Source: Chloroflexota bacterium
Lineage (GTDB): Bacteria; Chloroflexota; UBA6077
Direction of reading: 5' to 3'
NCBI GenBank assembly: GCA_021806765.1
Contig: JAJZQR010000271.1
Span: forward strand, 1 to 7,233
Length of the DNA: 7,233 nucleotides
Below the pieces are notes generated by a model. It was given only the letters and a program-made list of their open reading frames with translations. It did no database searches and was not told where the DNA came from. Made by a program: the position numbers and the translations under genes. Shown here piece after piece: positions 4,432 through 7,233 of the stretch (the stretch's first letter is position 1; each line of letters starts with the position of its first letter).

Positions 4432-5553
4432 ATGGACCTCTTCTACCACCAACTACACGATCTTCTTCAGGCGGGCGAAACGGTCGCCATGGCGACCGTC
4501 GTGGCTACCCGAGGCTCCACGCCCAGAGAGGTTGGCGCCAAGATGCTGGTCCGGGGGTCGGGCGGCATTATGGGCACCGTGGGGGGCGGCTGCGGAGAGG
4601 CCCAGGTATGGCGTACGGCCCTCCAGGTGCTGGAGACGGGGCGACCCCAGGTGACGGTGGTCGATCTCACCGAGGAGGTCCGTCTGGACTCGGCCGGCAT
4701 CTGTGGGGGCACCATGGAGGTGTGGGTCGAGCCCTGGGGCGGCGAGGACGCTGACCGGAGCATAGCCGCTCTTCTGGCCGAGAGCTACCGGCGGCGAGAG
4801 CCGGTGGTGCTGGCCACCCTGGTGGAGACTCCGGAGGGTTTCCCCCTGGGCGGTCGGCGTGCCCTGGTATCGTCGAGGGGGGTTCCGGTGCTGGACCCCG
4901 GATGGCCGCTGCCCCAGGAGTGGCTGGTCCAGGAGGCGGTAGCGACTCTGGAGGTCGAGGGCGGCCGGTTTGCCGCCTGCGGGCCTTCAGGGGAGGCCCC
5001 GGAACCGGGCTCGAAGATGGTGCGGTTGTGGCTGGAGCCGGTGAGGCCGGCGCCCCGGCTGATCGTCCTCGGAGCCGGTCACATCGCCCAGCCGCTGGTG
5101 ATCATGGGGAGGTTGCTGGGCTTCCAGGTGGCGGTGCTGGACGACCGGGCCACCTTCGCTCATCCTCAGCGCTTCCCCGAGGCGGACACCGTGCTGGCCG
5201 CCGACTTTCGCGACGGCATCCGCCAGCTTGCGGTGGACCGGGACAGCTACGTGGTGCTGGCGACCCGGGGCCACCAGCACGACGTGGAGTGCCTCAGGGA
5301 ACTGGTGGGGTCCGAGCCCGCCTACCTGGGGATGATCGGCAGCCGCCGGCGGGTTGGGGGGGTCTTCGACCTGCTGCAGCGTGAGGGGGTGCCCGCGGAA
5401 CGGTTGCGGCGGGTACACGCCCCCATCGGCCTGGATCTGGGGGCCAGGACGCCGGCGGAGATTGCCCTCAGCATCGCCGCCGAGATCGTCAAGGTGCGGC
5501 GGGGAGGGAAAGCCCGGTCCCTTTCGGAGAGGGTTCTGAGTTCTGGGTTCTGA
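4432..5553 (+). CDS. xdhC: XdhC/CoxI-family molybdenum cofactor chaperone
   Basis: XdhC-family proteins bind molybdenum cofactor, help its terminal sulfuration and insert it into xanthine-dehydrogenase-type enzymes (xanthine dehydrogenase, CO dehydrogenase, aldehyde oxidases); they act in the cytosol. The 373-residue protein has both family domains: the N-terminal XdhC/CoxI part with ATVVATRGSTPREVGAKM and MGTVGGGCGEAQ, including the conserved Cys54, and a C-terminal Rossmann-like domain with VLGAGHIAQP (from about 212), ATRGHQHDVECL, YLGMIGSRRRV (Met301 region) and PIGLDLGARTPAEIALSIAAEIV (from 331). ATG 4432 follows GAGGAG (4421-4426); ATG 4393 is in frame but has a poorer site and adds a non-family extension. 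No molybdoenzyme subunit or MobA-like gene is in the window, so its partner is unknown. The last six residues (VLSSGF) and the stop are encoded by the repeat at 5533-5592. Confidence 0.95.
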   Translation: MDLFYHQLHDLLQAGETVAMATVVATRGSTPREVGAKMLVRGSGGIMGTVGGGCGEAQVWRTALQVLETGRPQVTVVDLTEEVRLDSAGICGGTMEVWVEPWGGEDADRSIAALLAESYRRREPVVLATLVETPEGFPLGGRRALVSSRGVPVLDPGWPLPQEWLVQEAVATLEVEGGRFAACGPSGEAPEPGSKMVRLWLEPVRPAPRLIVLGAGHIAQPLVIMGRLLGFQVAVLDDRATFAHPQRFPEADTVLAADFRDGIRQLAVDRDSYVVLATRGHQHDVECLRELVGSEPAYLGMIGSRRRVGGVFDLLQREGVPAERLRRVHAPIGLDLGARTPAEIALSIAAEIVKVRRGGKARSLSERVLSSGF

Positions 5554-5592
5554 GTTCTGAGCACCCAGCACCCAGAACCCAGAACTCAGAAC
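5533..5592. repeat. Perfect 20-bp inverted repeat of heptamers, xdhC/lpdA junction
   Basis: The left arm is four 7-bp units TTCTGAG, TTCTGGG, TTCTGAG, TTCTGAG (5534-5561). The right arm continues in 7-bp steps with CACCCAG, CACCCAG, AACCCAG, AACTCAG (5562-5589). Bases 5533-5552 pair perfectly with 5573-5592 (20 bp) around a 20-base loop. The element overlaps the last codons and stop of xdhC and ends 6 bases from the lpdA stop, between two facing genes; it could end transcription from both sides, although no T-run is present. Confidence 0.92.
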
Positions 5593-5598
5593 TTGTTG

Positions 5599-7017
5599 CT
5601 ACTTCTGCCGCCAGAAGTTGATCGACTGGCCGAACACCACGTCGGCGGCCATCTCCCCCAGCACCTCGCTCATGGTGGGGTGGGGATGGACGTTCAGGGC
5701 CAGCTCCTCGGGGGTCGCCTCCAGCAGCCGTGCCAGGGCCGGCCCGTGGATCAACTCGGTGACCCGGGGCCCCATCAAATGAACACCCAGGATCTCCATG
5801 CTCTCCTCGTCGGCCACGATCTTGGCGAAGCCTTCCCGCTCGCCCAGAATGGTGGCCATGGAGTTGGCGGACATGGGGAACCGGCCCACTTTGATCCTGT
5901 GGCCCTGCTGCTGTGCCTCGGCCTCTCTGAGCCCCAGGCTGGCCACCTGGGGCCGGCAGTAGGTGCAACGAGGGACGCGGTTCGGGTCCAGCGGGTGGGG
6001 ATTCCTGCCCAGGATGGCTTCCACTGCGATGAATGCCTCGTGGGTCGCCTTGTGGGCCAGCATCAGCCCTCCCACCACGTCGCCGATGGCGTAGAGGTGG
6101 GGCACTCCCGTCCTCATCTGGCCGTCCACCTGGATGAAGCCCCGCTCTATCTTGACCCCCAGCCCCTCCAGGCCTATCCCTTCGCTGACCGGGGCGCGGC
6201 CCGTGGCCACCAGCAGCCTCTCCGCCGACAGCCGCTCCCGGCCGCCCTCCTTCTCCACCTCCACCTCCACGTGGTCGGGGAAGGTACGGACGCTGTCCAG
6301 GATCACCTTGGTGCCGGCCATCACCTGGATGCCTCGTCGGGTGAACAGCTTGTTCAGTTCCTGGCCGATCTCCGGGTCTTCCAGCGGTAGGATCCTGGGC
6401 AGCACCTCGACCAGGGTGACCTCTGTCCCCAACTCCCTCCAGGCGGAGGCGAACTCCACCCCGATGGCGCCGGCACCCAGGATGATCACCGACTTGGGGA
6501 GTTCGGACAGGGTGACGGCGTGATCGCTGCTGATCACCCGGTCCCCGTCGATCTTCAGCCCCGGCAGGCTCTTGGGAACGGATCCGGTGGCGACGATCAC
6601 GTCGGTGCCGGTAACTTGCATGCTCCCGCCGTCGGCCAGTTGCACGGTGAGAGAGGTGGGTGAAGTGAGCTTCCCCTCCCCTCGGATCAGGGTGACGCCG
6701 TTCTTCTTGAATAGCCACTCGACCCCGCCGACGTGTTGGGACACGACTCGCTCTCGTCTCTTGGACAGCTGGCCGTAGTCCAGGGTGACGTCCGAGGCGT
6801 TGACGCCGTAGTCCTTCCCGCCCCTGGCGAGATTGAACACTTCCGCGGACTCCAGTATCACCTTGGTAGGGATGCAGCCCCAGTTGAGACAGGTGCCGCC
6901 GACCTTAGCCTTCTCGACGACCGCGGTCTTCAGCCCCAGTTGTGCTGCTCGAATGGCCCCGGGGTATCCCCCCGGTCCACTACCGAGGATCACCAGGTCG
7001 AAGCGTTCACCGTTCAT
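5599..7017 (-). CDS. lpdA: Dihydrolipoyl dehydrogenase (E3)
   Basis: FAD-dependent flavoprotein disulfide reductase that reoxidises dihydrolipoyl groups with NAD+ in the pyruvate, 2-oxoglutarate or branched-chain 2-oxoacid dehydrogenase complexes or the glycine cleavage system. Its 472 residues are standard length. Visible are the FAD-binding GSGPGGYPGA (12-21), the redox disulfide Cys43 and Cys48 in GGTCLNWGCIPTK, the NAD-binding GAGAIG (181-186), the second FAD motif YAIGDV with Asp313, an interface segment CTYCRPQVASLG, and the catalytic His446-Glu451 pair in HPHPTMSEV. The ATG at 7017 has a GGAGGA site just upstream; the frame stays open to a GTG at 7119, but that region looks like a leader. 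It stands alone behind a terminator, so its partner complex is not shown here. Mercuric reductase is unlikely because its C-terminal cysteines are absent. Confidence 0.97.
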   Translation of the reverse strand: MNGERFDLVILGSGPGGYPGAIRAAQLGLKTAVVEKAKVGGTCLNWGCIPTKVILESAEVFNLARGGKDYGVNASDVTLDYGQLSKRRERVVSQHVGGVEWLFKKNGVTLIRGEGKLTSPTSLTVQLADGGSMQVTGTDVIVATGSVPKSLPGLKIDGDRVISSDHAVTLSELPKSVIILGAGAIGVEFASAWRELGTEVTLVEVLPRILPLEDPEIGQELNKLFTRRGIQVMAGTKVILDSVRTFPDHVEVEVEKEGGRERLSAERLLVATGRAPVSEGIGLEGLGVKIERGFIQVDGQMRTGVPHLYAIGDVVGGLMLAHKATHEAFIAVEAILGRNPHPLDPNRVPRCTYCRPQVASLGLREAEAQQQGHRIKVGRFPMSANSMATILGEREGFAKIVADEESMEILGVHLMGPRVTELIHGPALARLLEATPEELALNVHPHPTMSEVLGEMAADVVFGQSINFWRQK

Positions 7018-7109
7018 GGTTCCTCCACCCTCTCGAGTTGGAAGCTCCCGGCCCGCAAACGGCTTCAGTAGCCCGGGGCGAGAGCCGAGTATTGCCGGTC
7101 GCTGCTCCA

Positions 7110-7118
7110 ATGGTACCA
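7110..7118 (-). promoter_or_regulatory. Possible extended -10 element for lpdA
   Basis: On the minus strand TGGTACCAT (7118-7110) is identical to the extended -10 before the SufR-like regulator (2613-2621). The matching -35 region is weak. Transcription would start near 7103, leaving a leader of about 86 bases before the ATG at 7017, and this position makes the GTG at 7119 an unlikely start. Confidence 0.4.
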
Positions 7119-7140
7119 CGTTCGATCAGGTTGTTGCCTG

Positions 7141-7176
7141 CGAAAGAAATGGGCCTCGGGGGAAGCCCGAGGCCCA
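7141..7176 (-). terminator. Rho-independent terminator of the upstream minus-strand gene
   Basis: A GC-rich stem of GGGCCTCGGG (7151-7160) with CCCGAGGCCC (7166-7175), extended by one T-A pair to 11 bp, has a 5-base loop. On the minus strand the stem is followed by ATTTCTTTCG (7150-7141). It starts 29 bases after the stop of the gene ending at 7205 and separates that gene from lpdA. Confidence 0.8.
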
Positions 7177-7204
7177 GGTAAATTCTTCTGCTGTGGCGCT
7201 AGCC

Positions 7205-7233
7205 CTATGCCGCCACCGACTCCTTGGCCCTAT
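7205..7233 (-). CDS. C-terminal end of an unidentified gene (cut by window edge)
   Basis: On the minus strand one frame reads RAKESVAA and then TAG (7207-7205), followed 29 bases later by a strong terminator hairpin. The terminator placement makes this the likely reading frame, but eight residues do not identify the protein. A second frame is also open through this stretch and into the terminator, so the choice is not certain. Confidence 0.45.

Noticed and set aside
4386..4754. Plus-strand frame overlapping the start of xdhC
   Set aside because: Gly/Arg-rich shadow in a different frame of xdhC with no recognisable domain.
5489..6718. Long minus-strand frame (409 codons) overlapping lpdA
   Set aside because: It is in another frame of the same strand as lpdA, extremely rich in Gly, Arg and Pro, and has no family motifs, whereas lpdA has all its catalytic motifs.
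7018..7119. N-terminal extension of lpdA to a GTG at 7119
   Set aside because: The FAD-binding domain starts right after the ATG at 7017, which has its own strong ribosome binding site, and the extension overlaps a likely -10 element.

Overview
The window comes from a GC-rich bacterial chromosome that often uses GTG and TTG starts and has strong GGAGG-type ribosome binding sites. The protein styles (a lipoamide dehydrogenase with a Cys-Arg-Pro-Gln variant near its interface domain, a SufR-like regulator beside a single-domain Nfu protein) and the many palindromic intergenic repeats would fit a Chloroflexota-like bacterium. That placement is inference only; no rRNA or other taxonomic marker is present.

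Left edge (1-123): the first 18 codons of a probable transposase on the minus strand, preceded by two near-identical repeats of about 25 bp that look like the end of an insertion sequence. The element stops about 75 bp short of dxs.

Central plus-strand block (197-3642): dxs (first enzyme of the MEP isoprenoid pathway), folB (dihydroneopterin aldolase, folate pathway), a SufR-like winged-helix regulator carrying a C-x12-C-x27-C cysteine pattern, and a 74-residue NifU C-terminal-domain (Nfu) iron-sulfur protein. Good sigma70-type promoters lie in front of the regulator and of nfu, so these two are probably separate transcripts. Together they look like a small iron-sulfur homeostasis module. A perfect 16-bp hairpin built from octamers separates dxs from folB.

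Right half: a short unknown gene on the minus strand (3859-4146), then xdhC on the plus strand (4432-5553), then lpdA on the minus strand (5599-7017). The nfu/unknown-gene and xdhC/lpdA junctions are convergent, and each carries a palindromic array of 7-bp units that could form a long hairpin on either strand. The divergent gap before xdhC holds a different, GC-rich double-hairpin element (4305-4380). At the right edge a minus-strand gene ends at 7205 and is followed by a convincing rho-independent terminator, so lpdA is probably transcribed on its own.

The protein-coding genes are mostly familiar housekeeping functions. The least explained content is the set of four palindromic elements between genes, the SufR-like/Nfu pair with possible shared promoter motifs, the small unknown protein, and the insertion-sequence end beside dxs.
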